Positions 26,842-40,273 are shown, counted from the first letter of the stretch. The stretch is DNA of 64,000 bases from Chthoniobacterales bacterium (GCA_018402585.1 JAGYIO010000003.1:62001-126000), one strand, 5' to 3'. The notes: a model not told the origin generated them from the letters alone. Made by a program: numbers and translations.

Positions 26842-29800
26842 ATGCCAAAGCCGCCGCAAAAAACCACCGCTCAACCATTCCTCGACGTGGCGGGAAAAAC
26901 CCTGCTCGTGGCCAACCGCAGCGAAATCGCCATCCGTGTTTTCCGGGCCGCCAACGAGTTGCACATGCGGACCATTGCGGTTTACGCGGAGGAGGACCGC
27001 TTCTCCATCCACCGCTTCAAAGCCGACCAAGCCTACGTGGTGGGCCGCGGCAAGGGGCCGGTCGGCGCCTACCTCGACACCGAAAGCATTGTCGGATTGG
27101 CCCGCGACCGTGGGGTCGACATGATCCATCCAGGCTACGGGTTTCTTTCCGAAAACGCCCACTTTGCCCGTGCCTGCGAAAAGGCCGGCATTATCTTTGT
27201 CGGTCCGCGGCCGGAGCTGCTCGATATGATGGGTGACAAAACCGCGGCCCGGGCCCTGGCGATCAAGCTCGGCGTTCCCGTCCTCCCCGGCACGGAAGAA
27301 CCGGTCGACAACCGCGCCGAGGCCATCAAAGTCGCCAAGAAAATCGGTTTCCCGCTCATGATCAAAGCTGCCTTCGGCGGCGGCGGGCGCGGCATGCGCG
27401 TGGTGCGCAAGAAAAATGATCTCGCGGCGCTCCTCGACGAGGCCCGCAACGAAGCCGGACGCGCCTTCGGCAATCCTGCCGTCTTTCTCGAGAAATACAT
27501 CCCGCGGGCCAAGCACATCGAAGTGCAAATCCTCGGTGATGCCCACGGCGGCGTGCTTCACCTGCACGAACGTGACTGCTCGGTGCAGCGACGCCACCAG
27601 AAAGTGGTCGAGGTCGCGCCGTCGATCAATCTGCCGGACGAGGTCCGCGCCGACCTCTGCGACGCGGCGGTCAAAATCGCCCGGGGCATCGGTTACAACA
27701 ACGCAGGCACGGTCGAGTTCCTCTACGACTACGACCGCCACGAGTGGTTCTTCATCGAGATGAACCCGCGCATTCAGGTCGAGCACACCGTGACCGAACA
27801 AATCACCGGTATCGACCTCGTGCGCTCGCAGATTTTGGTTGCAGCAGGCGCGCGCCTGCACGGACCCGAACTCGCCCTGCCCGCGCAGGAAGCCATCCCG
27901 CGCAACGGCTTTGCCGTGCAATGCCGCGTGACCACGGAGGACCCGGCCAATGGTTTCACCCCGAACTACGGGAAGATCGTCACCTACCGCAGTGCCGCCG
28001 GCTTCGGCGTGCGCCTCGACTCGGGCATGGGCACGACCGGCAGCACGATCACGCCGTTCTACGACTCGTTGCTGGTCAAGATCACCACCTCCGGGCAGAC
28101 CTTCCCCGTCGCCCTCGACCGCATGCACCGCGCCCTGCGCGAATTCCGCATCCGCGGCGTGAAGACCAACATGCCTTTCCTCGAGAATGTGGTAACCAAC
28201 CCGGTTTTTCGCTCGGGCCATGCCACCACCACCTTCATCGACAAAACCCCGGCGCTCTTCGAATTCAAACCGCGCCGGGACCGCGCCTCCAAGCTGATGC
28301 AATTCCTCGCCGATGTCTCGATCAACGGAAACACCGAGGCCAAAGGATATCTCCCCACCGGCCGCCTCGCCCCTGCGCCGCTGCCCGGCGTCGACCTGCG
28401 CGTCGACCCGCCGCCCGGCACCCGCCAGCAATTGCTCAAGCTCGGACCCGAAAAGTTTGCCGTGTGGACGCGCAAGCAGAAGCGCGCCCTCTTCACCGAC
28501 ACCACCTTCCGCGACGCCCACCAGTCACTCCTCGCCACACGCGTGCGCACCCATGACATGCTCCTTGTGGCCGACGCCGTGGCCCGCCGCACCCCGCAGC
28601 TCTTCAGCCTCGAGATGTGGGGCGGCGCCACCTTCGACGCCGCCCTGCGCTTCCTGCGCGAAGACCCCTGGGAGCGACTCCGCGCCCTGCGCGAAAAAGT
28701 GCCCAACATCTGCTTCCAGATGCTCTTCCGCGGTTCCAATGCGGTCGGCTACTCGAATTATCCGCCGAAGGTCGTGGCCGGTTTTGTCCGCCACGCGGCG
28801 GAAAGCGGGATGGATATTTTCCGCGTCTTTGATTCGCTCAATGACCTCTCGAATCTGCGCGCGGCGATGGAGGCCGTCCGCCAGACCAGCGCGGTCTGCG
28901 AAGGCACCATTTGTTACACCGGCGACATCCTCGATCCCCGCCGCACCAAGTATGCGCTCAAGTATTACGTGAAGCTGGCCAAGGAACTGGAAAAGATGGG
29001 TGCGCATTTTATCGCCATCAAGGACATGGCCGGCCTCTGCCGCCCGTTCGCGGCCCGCGCCCTGCTCAAAGCCCTCCGGGCCGAAACCGACCTGCCGCTC
29101 CATTTCCACACCCACGACACGAGCGGCGTCAATGCCGCGTCCGTGCTGGCCGCCATCGAATCGGGCGCGGACATCGTCGACTCCGCGATCAGCGCGATGT
29201 CCGGATCGACCTCGCAACCGAATCTCAACAGCCTCGTCGCCGCCCTCCAACACACCCCGCACGACAGCGGTCTCGACCTCGACGCCCTCAACGAGTTCGC
29301 CGACTACTGGGAGCGGGTCCGCACGTTCTACGCCCCTTTCGACACCGCCCCGCGCACCGGCAGTGCCGAAGTCTACCTTCATGAAATGCCCGGCGGACAG
29401 TTCACCAACTTAAAAGAGCAAGCCGCTTCGATGGGCCTCGCCCACCGCTGGCCGGAGATCGCCCGCTGCTACGCCGAGGTCAACCAGCTCTTCGGCGACA
29501 TCGTCAAGGTCACGCCCTCGAGCAAAGTCGTCGGCGACATGGCCCTCTTTCTTTTCACCCGCGGCATCAAACCGGCCGACGTCCCGAACCTCCCTCCCGG
29601 CACACCCTTCCCCGAGTCGGTCAAGGACATGCTAGCCGGCGGACTGGGCGAACCCATCGGGGGATGGCCGAAGGACGTGGTCAAAGCCGTGCTCGGCAAA
29701 ACCAAAGCCAAACCGGCCCGCGCGGCCAAGGTCAGCCTCGAGACGGTGCGCAAGGAGCTGGCCGGCAAACTCAAGCACGCCCCCGACGAGGACGAACTCT

Positions 29801-30318
29801 ACAGCCACCTCATGTATCCGGACGTCTTTGCCACCTTCAACAAATTCGTGCGCGAATATGGAGACGTCAGCGTCCTGCCTACCCCGGCTTTCTTCTACGG
29901 ACTCAAACCCGGCGAGGAGGTCGCGGTTGAAATCGAGCAGGGCAAAACACTCTTCATCAAACTCATCAACATCGGGACAGCCGACAAGGACGGTCACCGC
30001 ATTGTTTTCTTCGAACTCAATGGCATGCCCCGCGAGGTGACGATCACCGACAAGTCACTGCAAACCACGAAGAAAGCCCGCCGCAAAGCCGACGCGTCGA
30101 AACCGCTCGAAATCGGCGCACCCATTCCCGGCATGGTGACCAACCTCGACCACGGCACGGGAGCCAGAGTAGCCAAAGGCGACAAAATCCTCACCATGGA
30201 AGCGATGAAGATGCAGACCACAATCTATGCGCCCTGCGACGGCGCCATCGACGAACTCCTCGTCGCCACCGGCGACGCCGTCGACGCCGGGGATTTACTG
30301 GTCAAGATGCGGGAGTAG
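26842..30318 (+). CDS. pyc: Pyruvate carboxylase
   Basis: Biotin enzyme making oxaloacetate from pyruvate, bicarbonate and ATP (anaplerosis). At 1,158 residues it is the single-chain form. Residues 17-470 are the biotin carboxylase (LLVANRSEIAIRVFRAA; KAAFGGGGRGMRVV; FIEMNPRIQVEHTVTEQITG), the carboxyltransferase starts near 550 (TDTTFRDAHQSLLATRVR), a PYC tetramerisation domain follows, and the C-terminal carrier domain has EAMKM with biotinylated Lys1123. ATG 26842 is used; the open frame reaches 26695 but the upstream part is not homologous. The last 276 coding bases are duplicated at 34080-34355, bracketing a foreign segment, yet this copy remains full length. Confidence 0.96.
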   Translation: MPKPPQKTTAQPFLDVAGKTLLVANRSEIAIRVFRAANELHMRTIAVYAEEDRFSIHRFKADQAYVVGRGKGPVGAYLDTESIVGLARDRGVDMIHPGYGFLSENAHFARACEKAGIIFVGPRPELLDMMGDKTAARALAIKLGVPVLPGTEEPVDNRAEAIKVAKKIGFPLMIKAAFGGGGRGMRVVRKKNDLAALLDEARNEAGRAFGNPAVFLEKYIPRAKHIEVQILGDAHGGVLHLHERDCSVQRRHQKVVEVAPSINLPDEVRADLCDAAVKIARGIGYNNAGTVEFLYDYDRHEWFFIEMNPRIQVEHTVTEQITGIDLVRSQILVAAGARLHGPELALPAQEAIPRNGFAVQCRVTTEDPANGFTPNYGKIVTYRSAAGFGVRLDSGMGTTGSTITPFYDSLLVKITTSGQTFPVALDRMHRALREFRIRGVKTNMPFLENVVTNPVFRSGHATTTFIDKTPALFEFKPRRDRASKLMQFLADVSINGNTEAKGYLPTGRLAPAPLPGVDLRVDPPPGTRQQLLKLGPEKFAVWTRKQKRALFTDTTFRDAHQSLLATRVRTHDMLLVADAVARRTPQLFSLEMWGGATFDAALRFLREDPWERLRALREKVPNICFQMLFRGSNAVGYSNYPPKVVAGFVRHAAESGMDIFRVFDSLNDLSNLRAAMEAVRQTSAVCEGTICYTGDILDPRRTKYALKYYVKLAKELEKMGAHFIAIKDMAGLCRPFAARALLKALRAETDLPLHFHTHDTSGVNAASVLAAIESGADIVDSAISAMSGSTSQPNLNSLVAALQHTPHDSGLDLDALNEFADYWERVRTFYAPFDTAPRTGSAEVYLHEMPGGQFTNLKEQAASMGLAHRWPEIARCYAEVNQLFGDIVKVTPSSKVVGDMALFLFTRGIKPADVPNLPPGTPFPESVKDMLAGGLGEPIGGWPKDVVKAVLGKTKAKPARAAKVSLETVRKELAGKLKHAPDEDELYSHLMYPDVFATFNKFVREYGDVSVLPTPAFFYGLKPGEEVAVEIEQGKTLFIKLINIGTADKDGHRIVFFELNGMPREVTITDKSLQTTKKARRKADASKPLEIGAPIPGMVTNLDHGTGARVAKGDKILTMEAMKMQTTIYAPCDGAIDELLVATGDAVDAGDLLVKMRE

Positions 30319-30321
30319 CAA
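30043..30321 (+). repeat. Direct repeat, copy 1 (3' end of pyc)
   Basis: 279 bp that recur at 34080-34358 with no indels and only two mismatches, both synonymous (GGG/GGA glycine; CGG/AGG arginine). It covers the biotin carrier domain, the stop and three bases beyond. The two copies bracket about 3.76 kb of accessory DNA. Confidence 0.93.
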
Positions 30322-30413
30322 AGACCTCTTTCTCCGAGAACCGCACCAACTCGCCAACTTTCGATGTGGCGTCGGGAGCAGCCCAAGAAATCTGCCAATT
30401 CCTGCGTGGTCAT
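30302..30413 (-). pseudogene. AlpA/excisionase-like HTH remnant
   Basis: From ATG 30413 the leftward frame reads MTTQELADFLGCSRRHIES, a helix-turn-helix of the HTH_17/excisionase type (T-x-x-E-x-A-x-x-L-x-x-S-x-R). The expected wing is found in a different frame as KVGELVRFSEKEVFAT followed by TGA 30302, with about ten codons missing between them. So this is an internally deleted recombination directionality or AlpA-like gene, and its tail runs into the pyc repeat. A remnant of a mobile element at exactly this junction supports an integration origin for the bracketed segment. An upstream open extension to 30500 exists; its status is unclear. Confidence 0.6.
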
Positions 30414-30850
30414 CAGCACCCGTTTTTCGGGAGCATCCTGTCGTGTGTGTTCGTGTGTCTTCACACCGTGCCGCACGGTGTCAACGTGCTGACGCGTCAT
30501 GTCACCGCCTGTCGCAGTTCGTGAGTGGAAAACCACGTTTTCCACCTCGTCCAAGCCTCCCTTAAGCAGTTCCTATTTGGAGCGTAGGAGCCTCGTTATC
30601 AGCGTGTTGCTACTGCGCGGTATGGGTGGGTTGCCGGAGCAAAAAAGTGTAAAGCTGAAAAACGTTTCCTCATGGGATTTTATTGGGGAACTCCCTCCCC
30701 TTGGACGTGAACGACTTACATAAAAGATTGCTTATATTGTGCGGTCTTATCCGCGATATTACAAATCACCAAACACGCTCCTAATGGACGACACCAAAAA
30801 TAATCAAAAAACTCCCTTGACTTTCATCGCATCTCAAATATGATAATTCA
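30319..30850. other. Left part of the inserted segment, mostly non-coding
   Basis: Apart from the excisionase-like remnant, only an 8-bp perfect inverted repeat ACACCGTG-CCG-CACGGTGT (30463-30481) stands out. AT-rich sequence from about 30720 to 30850 (for example CTTATATTG, GATATTACAAAT) looks like the promoter region of the sulfatase gene. Confidence 0.4.
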
Positions 30851-32728
30851 ATTAAGCGTCGCGATTTTATTAAACTGACCTCCGCCGCCGTGGTAGGCTC
30901 GCAGTGTTTGGGTTTGATCCGTCTTGTCGCGGCGGCGGGCGAAGCCCAGTTTCGCAAAAACATACTGATCATCATCACCGATCAGGAACGTCCGCCTATG
31001 TGGTTTCCCGACGGGTGGGAAAACAGCAACCTTCCTTCCACCGTCCGGCTCAAGGGCAAAGGGTTGACTTTTAACAGCGCCTTCGCCTGCACGGCGATGT
31101 GTTCCGCGTCGAGGAACTCCCTTTTTACTGGCCTTTTTCCCGCGCAACATCTGTCCACCGATACGCTCACGCAGTATTCGTCTCAGGAACAAATTCGACA
31201 CCAACTCGACCCCACCCTGCCCAATCTGGCCACCTGCCTGAAGGAAGCCGGATACGATGTGATTTATAAAGGGAAATGGCATATGAGCTCCGGGGTGGAA
31301 AGCGCCGATGGAACCGCGATTCCAGACGATATTTCCCGATACGGTTTCGACGGCTGGGACGCGCCCGATGCCGGGGCAGACATCCAACCCTCGACCTTTG
31401 GCGGTGGAAAAGCCGATCACGACCAGCGTTTTGTCAATGACTCCATCTCATTCTTGAATGACCGCCTGGCAAATCCTTCCAGCAAGCCGTTCTGTCTGGT
31501 GGTGTCTCTGGTGAATCCGCACGATGTCCTTGCATATCCGACGAGCTACGATGACATCGGCGATTATCCCGACGATCCCTGGCTGAACCCGACCGTACCA
31601 CCGATTTCCATCCCTTCGACGGCAAACGAAAACTTGCAGCTCAACAAAAAGCCCACCGCGCAAACGGGTGTGCTGCGGGTGATCCAGGCGGGGCTTGGAC
31701 CGCTGGACACACCCCAAAAAAAACTGAACTACCTGAATTTCTACGGTAACCTGATGAAAAAGGTGGACGGGCAGATCGGACAGTTGCTCGGAGTTTTTGA
31801 TGCGGCCGGGGGCGAGAACATGCTTAAGAACACCTTGATTATCCGCACGTCGGACCATGGCGAAATGGGGCTGAGTCATGGCTTGAGGCAAAAAACTTTT
31901 GTTTCCTACGAAGAAACCATCCGGGTGCCGCTCATCTGGTCCAACCCGGAGATGTTTCCCTCACCACGCACTTCGAACGCCATGGTCTCACATGTCGATC
32001 TGCTGCCGACACTCTGTTCGCTCACGGGCGTTCCGAACTGGCAGTCGAAAGGGTTCAAGGGCGTCGATTACAGCTCCTTGATTTGGGATCCCGAAGCGCT
32101 TCCGGTTCAGAACCATGTCCTGTTCACCTTCGATGACATTTACGCCGGCGCGGATATGACGCGGTTTCCAAACGGGGTGGCGAATCCGCCGAACCGAATC
32201 CAGATGATCCGCAGTTCTGAGTTTAAATACGCGCGCTATTATGACCTCGCCGGGGTGCAACCAGATCAGGGCGAATTCTACGATCTCCGTCCCGATGGGG
32301 GAGACTATGACCCGGCTTTTAAACAGCCGCTTGAGATGAATAATCTTTCGGAATGGGCTGCGGCAAATTTCCCAAACCCACCGCTGCTTACGGCTGAACA
32401 GACTGCCGCCCGAACCCAACTGTCGAGCGACCTGGCCGCCGCGGTGGCAACCCGGCTTCAACCCCGTCCCAAAAACGCTCCCCATGGCCCGGACGATCTG
32501 AAAATCGAAGTGGTCCGCTGGACCGATGACTCCGGTCCGCACGCCCAGGTCCAGATCACCTTCCTCTCGCGTTATGGAGAAACGTATCAGATTCAGCAAT
32601 CGCCAGATCTCCTCACATGGGCGAACTTTAGCGACCCGATTCCCGGAAACAACGGACCGGTTTTGCGGCATTACGACATCCTGCTGCCTAAAGCCTTTTA
32701 CCGGCTTCAATGGACCGGCCCGGCATGA
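30851..32728 (+). CDS. Tat-exported Cys-type sulfatase
   Basis: Alkaline-phosphatase-fold sulfatase cleaving sulfate esters, probably of glycans. The active-site motif is CSASR (C-x-A-S-R) in CTAMCSASRNSLFTG, the Cys-type that must become formylglycine; metal ligands appear in NILIIITDQ and TSDHGEMG, and GKWHM is also conserved. The C-terminal tail (YQIQQSPDLLTW...FYRLQW) is a verrucomicrobial-looking beta domain. In frame before the GTG at 30890 lies KRRDFIKLTSAAVVG, a textbook twin-arginine signal, so translation must begin upstream. No ATG, GTG or TTG exists between it and the in-frame TGA at 30818; ATT at 30851 is the best candidate, giving 625 residues. The radical-SAM maturase follows with ATGA overlap. 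Confidence 0.85.
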   Translation: MKRRDFIKLTSAAVVGSQCLGLIRLVAAAGEAQFRKNILIIITDQERPPMWFPDGWENSNLPSTVRLKGKGLTFNSAFACTAMCSASRNSLFTGLFPAQHLSTDTLTQYSSQEQIRHQLDPTLPNLATCLKEAGYDVIYKGKWHMSSGVESADGTAIPDDISRYGFDGWDAPDAGADIQPSTFGGGKADHDQRFVNDSISFLNDRLANPSSKPFCLVVSLVNPHDVLAYPTSYDDIGDYPDDPWLNPTVPPISIPSTANENLQLNKKPTAQTGVLRVIQAGLGPLDTPQKKLNYLNFYGNLMKKVDGQIGQLLGVFDAAGGENMLKNTLIIRTSDHGEMGLSHGLRQKTFVSYEETIRVPLIWSNPEMFPSPRTSNAMVSHVDLLPTLCSLTGVPNWQSKGFKGVDYSSLIWDPEALPVQNHVLFTFDDIYAGADMTRFPNGVANPPNRIQMIRSSEFKYARYYDLAGVQPDQGEFYDLRPDGGDYDPAFKQPLEMNNLSEWAAANFPNPPLLTAEQTAARTQLSSDLAAAVATRLQPRPKNAPHGPDDLKIEVVRWTDDSGPHAQVQITFLSRYGETYQIQQSPDLLTWANFSDPIPGNNGPVLRHYDILLPKAFYRLQWTGPA

Positions 32729-33945
32729 GGTCGGGCCCCGATAATTTTCATGTGATGGCCAAACCTTCCGGCGCCATCTGCAACCTCAACTGCACTTATT
32801 GTTTTTACCTGGAGAAGGAAGCCCTTTTCGACCGCGAATCGAGTTTCCGGATGAGCGATGACGTGCTCGAAGCCTATGTGAGGCAACAGATCGATTCGCA
32901 ACAGGGTTCAGAAGTGCTTTTTGCCTGGCAGGGAGGCGAGCCTACGTTGATGGGATTGGATTTTTTCCAAAAAGCAGTCGCACTCCAGCGAAAACACGCG
33001 GGCGGAAGGACGATCAGAAACGCGTTTCAAACGAACGGCGTTTTGCTCGATGACTGCTGGTGCGAATTCCTGCGGGCCAATGACTTTCTGGTGGGCCTGA
33101 GCATCGACGGTCCGGAGGCGCTTCACGACCTATACCGGGTTGACAAAGGGGGCAAACCGACATTTGCAAAGGTTTTTCGAGGACTGGAGTTTTTAAAAAA
33201 ACACGGGGTTGAATTCAACACGTTGACAGTTGTTCACGAAGGAAATTCGCGTCATCCCCTGGAGGTTTACGAGTTCTTAAAAAGTTCAGGATCGCGCTAC
33301 CTGCAATTCATCCCCCTGGTGGAACCACAGCGGAATCCTTCAAACGATGGCACGGCGGATTCCGTGGTGACCGATGCCAGTGTGCGGGCGGAGGATTACG
33401 GCAATTTTCTTATCTCCGTCTTTGAACATTGGGTTCGAAACGACGTGGGAAAAGTATTCGTTCAAATATTTGACGTGGCGTTGGGGATTTGGATGGGACA
33501 TCCCTCAACCCTCTGTCTTTTCAAAGAAACATGCGGGGATGCCGTGGCTTTGGAGCACAATGGCGACCTCTTTTCCTGCGATCATTTTGTTTATCCCCGA
33601 AACCGGCTGGGAAACATCCTGACCCAAAACCTCGGCGACATGGTCCGTTCCCCGCAACAGCGAACTTTTGGAACCGAAAAACAATCGAGCCTGCCTCAGT
33701 TTTGCCTGGATTGTGACGTCCGTTTTGCTTGCAACGGCGAATGCCCCAAAAACCGCTTGCTCCGAACACCAGACGGGCAGCCAGGACTCAACTATTTATG
33801 TGCGGGTTATAAAAACTTTTTTCACCACGTGAATCCCGCCATGAGAGGGATGGCATGGCTGGCGCTTTCTGGCCGGTCCCCGGCTGAAATAATAAATTTT
33901 TTATCTGGAAATTTCATCTCGCAAAACGCCGGCACCTGTTCCTGA
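32725..33945 (+). CDS. Anaerobic sulfatase-maturating enzyme (radical SAM, SPASM)
   Basis: Oxidises the active-site Cys (or Ser) of sulfatases to formylglycine without oxygen. The radical SAM cluster motif is CNLNCTYC (Cys19, 23, 26), followed by FAWQGGEPTLMG and LSIDGP. The C-terminal SPASM domain has CGDAVALEHNGDLFSCDHF and CLDCDVRFACNGECPKNR for two auxiliary [4Fe-4S] clusters. Length 406 matches anSMEs. ATG 32725 overlaps the sulfatase stop by 4 bp, so the two are coupled and the neighbour is the obvious substrate. Base composition is visibly lower in GC than in pyc, fitting import as a unit. Confidence 0.94.
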   Translation: MRSGPDNFHVMAKPSGAICNLNCTYCFYLEKEALFDRESSFRMSDDVLEAYVRQQIDSQQGSEVLFAWQGGEPTLMGLDFFQKAVALQRKHAGGRTIRNAFQTNGVLLDDCWCEFLRANDFLVGLSIDGPEALHDLYRVDKGGKPTFAKVFRGLEFLKKHGVEFNTLTVVHEGNSRHPLEVYEFLKSSGSRYLQFIPLVEPQRNPSNDGTADSVVTDASVRAEDYGNFLISVFEHWVRNDVGKVFVQIFDVALGIWMGHPSTLCLFKETCGDAVALEHNGDLFSCDHFVYPRNRLGNILTQNLGDMVRSPQQRTFGTEKQSSLPQFCLDCDVRFACNGECPKNRLLRTPDGQPGLNYLCAGYKNFFHHVNPAMRGMAWLALSGRSPAEIINFLSGNFISQNAGTCS

Positions 33946-34079
33946 TTCTTCAGATTGTGGCCCTGCCGACTAGGGTGTGCGCCCAAATTGGAGGCAGACC
34001 CCCTCACTCCCAGACGCCCACCCCCCTTTCTGACCGTCCCCGGTGCAGCGGGCGTGAAAGCAAATTCCTAGCAGTCACC

Positions 34080-34355
34080 ATCACCGACAAGTCACTGCAA
34101 ACCACGAAGAAAGCCCGCCGCAAAGCCGACGCGTCGAAACCGCTCGAAATCGGCGCACCCATTCCCGGCATGGTGACCAACCTCGACCACGGCACGGGAG
34201 CCAGAGTAGCCAAAGGCGACAAAATCCTCACCATGGAAGCGATGAAGATGCAGACCACAATCTATGCGCCCTGCGACGGCGCCATCGACGAACTCCTCGT
34301 CGCCACCGGCGACGCCGTCGACGCCGGAGATTTACTGGTCAAGATGAGGGAGTAG
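34080..34355 (+). pseudogene. Orphan C-terminal fragment of pyruvate carboxylase
   Basis: Encodes the biotin carrier end of Pyc (from ITDKSLQTTKK through EAMKM to LLVKMRE and stop) without the catalytic domains. The frame opens upstream at 33957 but that part is unrelated. It could in principle make a free biotinyl carrier peptide, but there is no good start signal; most likely it is the displaced original gene end. Confidence 0.85.
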
Positions 34356-34358
34356 CAA
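34080..34358 (+). repeat. Direct repeat, copy 2 (3' end of pyc)
   Basis: Second copy of the 279-bp pyc end, offset 4,037 bp from the first, with two synonymous differences. It marks the right end of the sulfatase-maturase insertion. The sequence after it leads to the carbonic anhydrase and is probably the original downstream flank of pyc. Confidence 0.93.
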
Positions 34359-34405
34359 GGGCCGCCGCTTGGCTGCAACCGCGGCACTCTGCGCCGCCGC
34401 GAAAT

Positions 34406-34993
34406 TCAAGCCGCCTTTCCGATCTCCGTCGCTTCCGTGATCTCCTCGAGCTTCCCGGTCCGCACGTCGTAAAGATACCCGTAAACCGGGATGGATTTCG
34501 GCACGAGCGGATGGTTGCGCACCTTTTTCACGTCATCGATCACCGCCTGGCGGTCGTCGGTGAAGGTCAACCAATCGATCTTCGCCCCCTCCGGCGAACC
34601 CGGCCCCTGACCCACATCGCGCCAGCCGTTTTCGTCGACCACCGCTTGCTCGAGACTTTTGGAGAGCAGGTCAGCCATGACCTCGCTGTTGAACAGCACC
34701 ATGCCGCAATCGGTGTGGTGGATGACGAAAAATTCTTTGGTCCCGAGCAATTTGTAGGAAATGACCAGCGAGCGGATGGCATCGTCACTCGCCCGGCCGC
34801 CGGCATTGCGGATGACGTGGGCGTCTCCCTCGGACAAGCCGGCCAGCTTGGCCGGATCAACCCGCGCGTCCATGCAGGTCAGCACGGCAAAACGCCCCCC
34901 CGGGGGCAGCGGAAGTTTTCCCCTCTCGCCGAACTGGGCGACGTATTCGGCATTGGCTTTCTCGACGCTCTGGACCACGGGTGACTTTTGCAT
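34406..34993 (-). CDS. Beta-class carbonic anhydrase
   Basis: Zinc enzyme interconverting CO2 and bicarbonate. Zinc ligands are visible: Cys40 in [10 protein letters not shown] (with the Asp-Arg dyad) and His/Cys in [25 protein letters not shown] is a further family block. Length 195 residues is typical of the small beta class. Bicarbonate is a substrate of pyruvate carboxylase and PurK encoded nearby, and a decayed bicarbonate transporter lies on the other side, so the region may have been a small inorganic-carbon supply locus. Confidence 0.94.
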   Translation of the reverse strand: MQKSPVVQSVEKANAEYVAQFGERGKLPLPPGGRFAVLTCMDARVDPAKLAGLSEGDAHVIRNAGGRASDDAIRSLVISYKLLGTKEFFVIHHTDCGMVLFNSEVMADLLSKSLEQAVVDENGWRDVGQGPGSPEGAKIDWLTFTDDRQAVIDDVKKVRNHPLVPKSIPVYGYLYDVRTGKLEEITEATEIGKAA

Positions 34994-35129
34994 GACCTCA
35001 AGCTAACTATCTGGGGAGCCTTTGGCGAGCCTGATCAGAGCATTGACTCCACCGCGGAATCCCTAGGCAACTCGCGCTGGTCTTCACGGGCTGCTGGCCT
35101 TCACGGACTAACATTTTGCCACCAAGAGT

Positions 35130-35480
35130 GTGCTCGACCCTGCCGCACTATTCTTCACGTTGGGCTTCGCCGCCCTTGAGCTCAAGAGCGACCTCGAGAT
35201 CCCCCCGCCGCTGCCGAAACTTTTCTCCCTCTAGCTGATCATCGCCGTCGGCTCCACCGACCACACCCAGCTGGCCGCGTCCGGACTCACCCCGACCGTC
35301 CTGCTTTTCATCACCGCAGCCATGTTCCTGGCCCGCAACAACGAGCCCTGTGGCGGCTGCTTGGTGGCCATCATGTCGCTCATGTCGCTCATGGCATCAC
35401 CCGGAAGCACCTTTCCCTGCCGCCTCACCCTTGGCCTCCCTCTTTATTGGGCGGCCACCCGGTGGATGTGGGGACCTTGA
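35130..35480 (+). pseudogene. Decayed SbtA-like (DUF897) bicarbonate transporter
   Basis: One continuous reading frame from about 35130 reads LDPAALFFTLGFAALELKSD, IPPPLPKLFSL, a TAG at 35232-35234 where a Tyr codon is expected, then LIIAVG and, near the end, TFPCRLTLGLPLYWAATRWM before TGA 35478. These match the first and last helices of the Na+-dependent bicarbonate transporter family SbtA/DUF897, whose proteins are about 320 residues; here only about 116 codons remain, so the middle is deleted. It lies divergent from the carbonic anhydrase gene, a common pairing in this family. No intact copy is present in the window. Confidence 0.75.
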
Positions 35481-38100
<2,620 letters not shown>

Positions 38101-38121
38101 CCCGGCCGGATCTTTGAACCC

Positions 38122-38149
38122 GCGCGGGCGGACGTGTGTCCGCTCGCGC
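38122..38149 (+). terminator. GC-rich hairpin between dnaK and groES
   Basis: GCGCGGGCGGAC-GTGT-GTCCGCTCGCGC forms a 12-bp stem with one mismatch, 21 bp after the dnaK stop and 46 bp before groES. No T-run follows, so it may be a partial terminator, an mRNA processing or stability element, rather than a full stop. Confidence 0.5.
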
Positions 38150-38194
38150 CTTCAACAACCCAAAACCAACCAACGGAGGTAAGAAACCAACAAT

Positions 38195-38488
38195 ATGGCA
38201 GCTAAATTAAAACCGATCGGCGACCGCGTACTCGTTGAGCCGCTCGACGAAAAGGAAACGGTCAAAGGCGGGATCATCATTCCCGACACCGCCAAGGAAA
38301 AACCCCAGGAGGGGAAAATTATCGCCATCGGCACCGGTAAATCGGACGACAAGGGCAAGAAAATCGAGTTTGTCGTCAAAGTCGGCGACAAGGTGCTCTT
38401 CAGCAAATACGGGGGCACCGAAATCAAGGTGGACGACAAGTCCTACCTCATCATGCGCGAGGACGACATCCTCGGCGTCCTCAGCTAA
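38195..38488 (+). CDS. groES: Co-chaperonin GroES
   Basis: Seven-fold lid of the GroEL chamber. The 97 residues include the start [20 protein letters not shown], the mobile loop [17 protein letters not shown] and the end [14 protein letters not shown], all typical. A good ribosome binding site GGAGGT (38175-38180) precedes ATG 38195 with a rather long 14-base gap; it is one of few strong Shine-Dalgarno sequences in the window. Confidence 0.98.
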   Translation: MAAKLKPIGDRVLVEPLDEKETVKGGIIIPDTAKEKPQEGKIIAIGTGKSDDKGKKIEFVVKVGDKVLFSKYGGTEIKVDDKSYLIMREDDILGVLS

Positions 38489-38518
38489 ACCCTGAATCAC
38501 TTAACACTTAAAACTTAG

Positions 38519-40174
<1,656 letters not shown>

Positions 40175-40198
40175 GTCCCGTCTCAACCCAACTCACCA

Positions 40199-40230
40199 CG
40201 GGGCGGCCAGATGGCCGCCCCGTTTTTTTT
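40199..40230 (+). terminator. Rho-independent terminator of groEL
   Basis: CGGGGCGGCCA-GAT-GGCCGCCCCG is followed by eight T. The stem is 10-11 bp and entirely GC-rich, 24 bp after the groEL stop. This is the clearest intrinsic terminator in the window. Confidence 0.93.
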
Positions 40231-40273
40231 GCCCGCTCTGGACAACCCGGACCGGGGCGGTTACCGAGAAGTC

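Noticed and set aside
26830-28521. 563-codon leftward frame opposite pyc
   Set aside because: Shadow of the pyruvate carboxylase coding sequence; the plus strand encodes all the conserved motifs.
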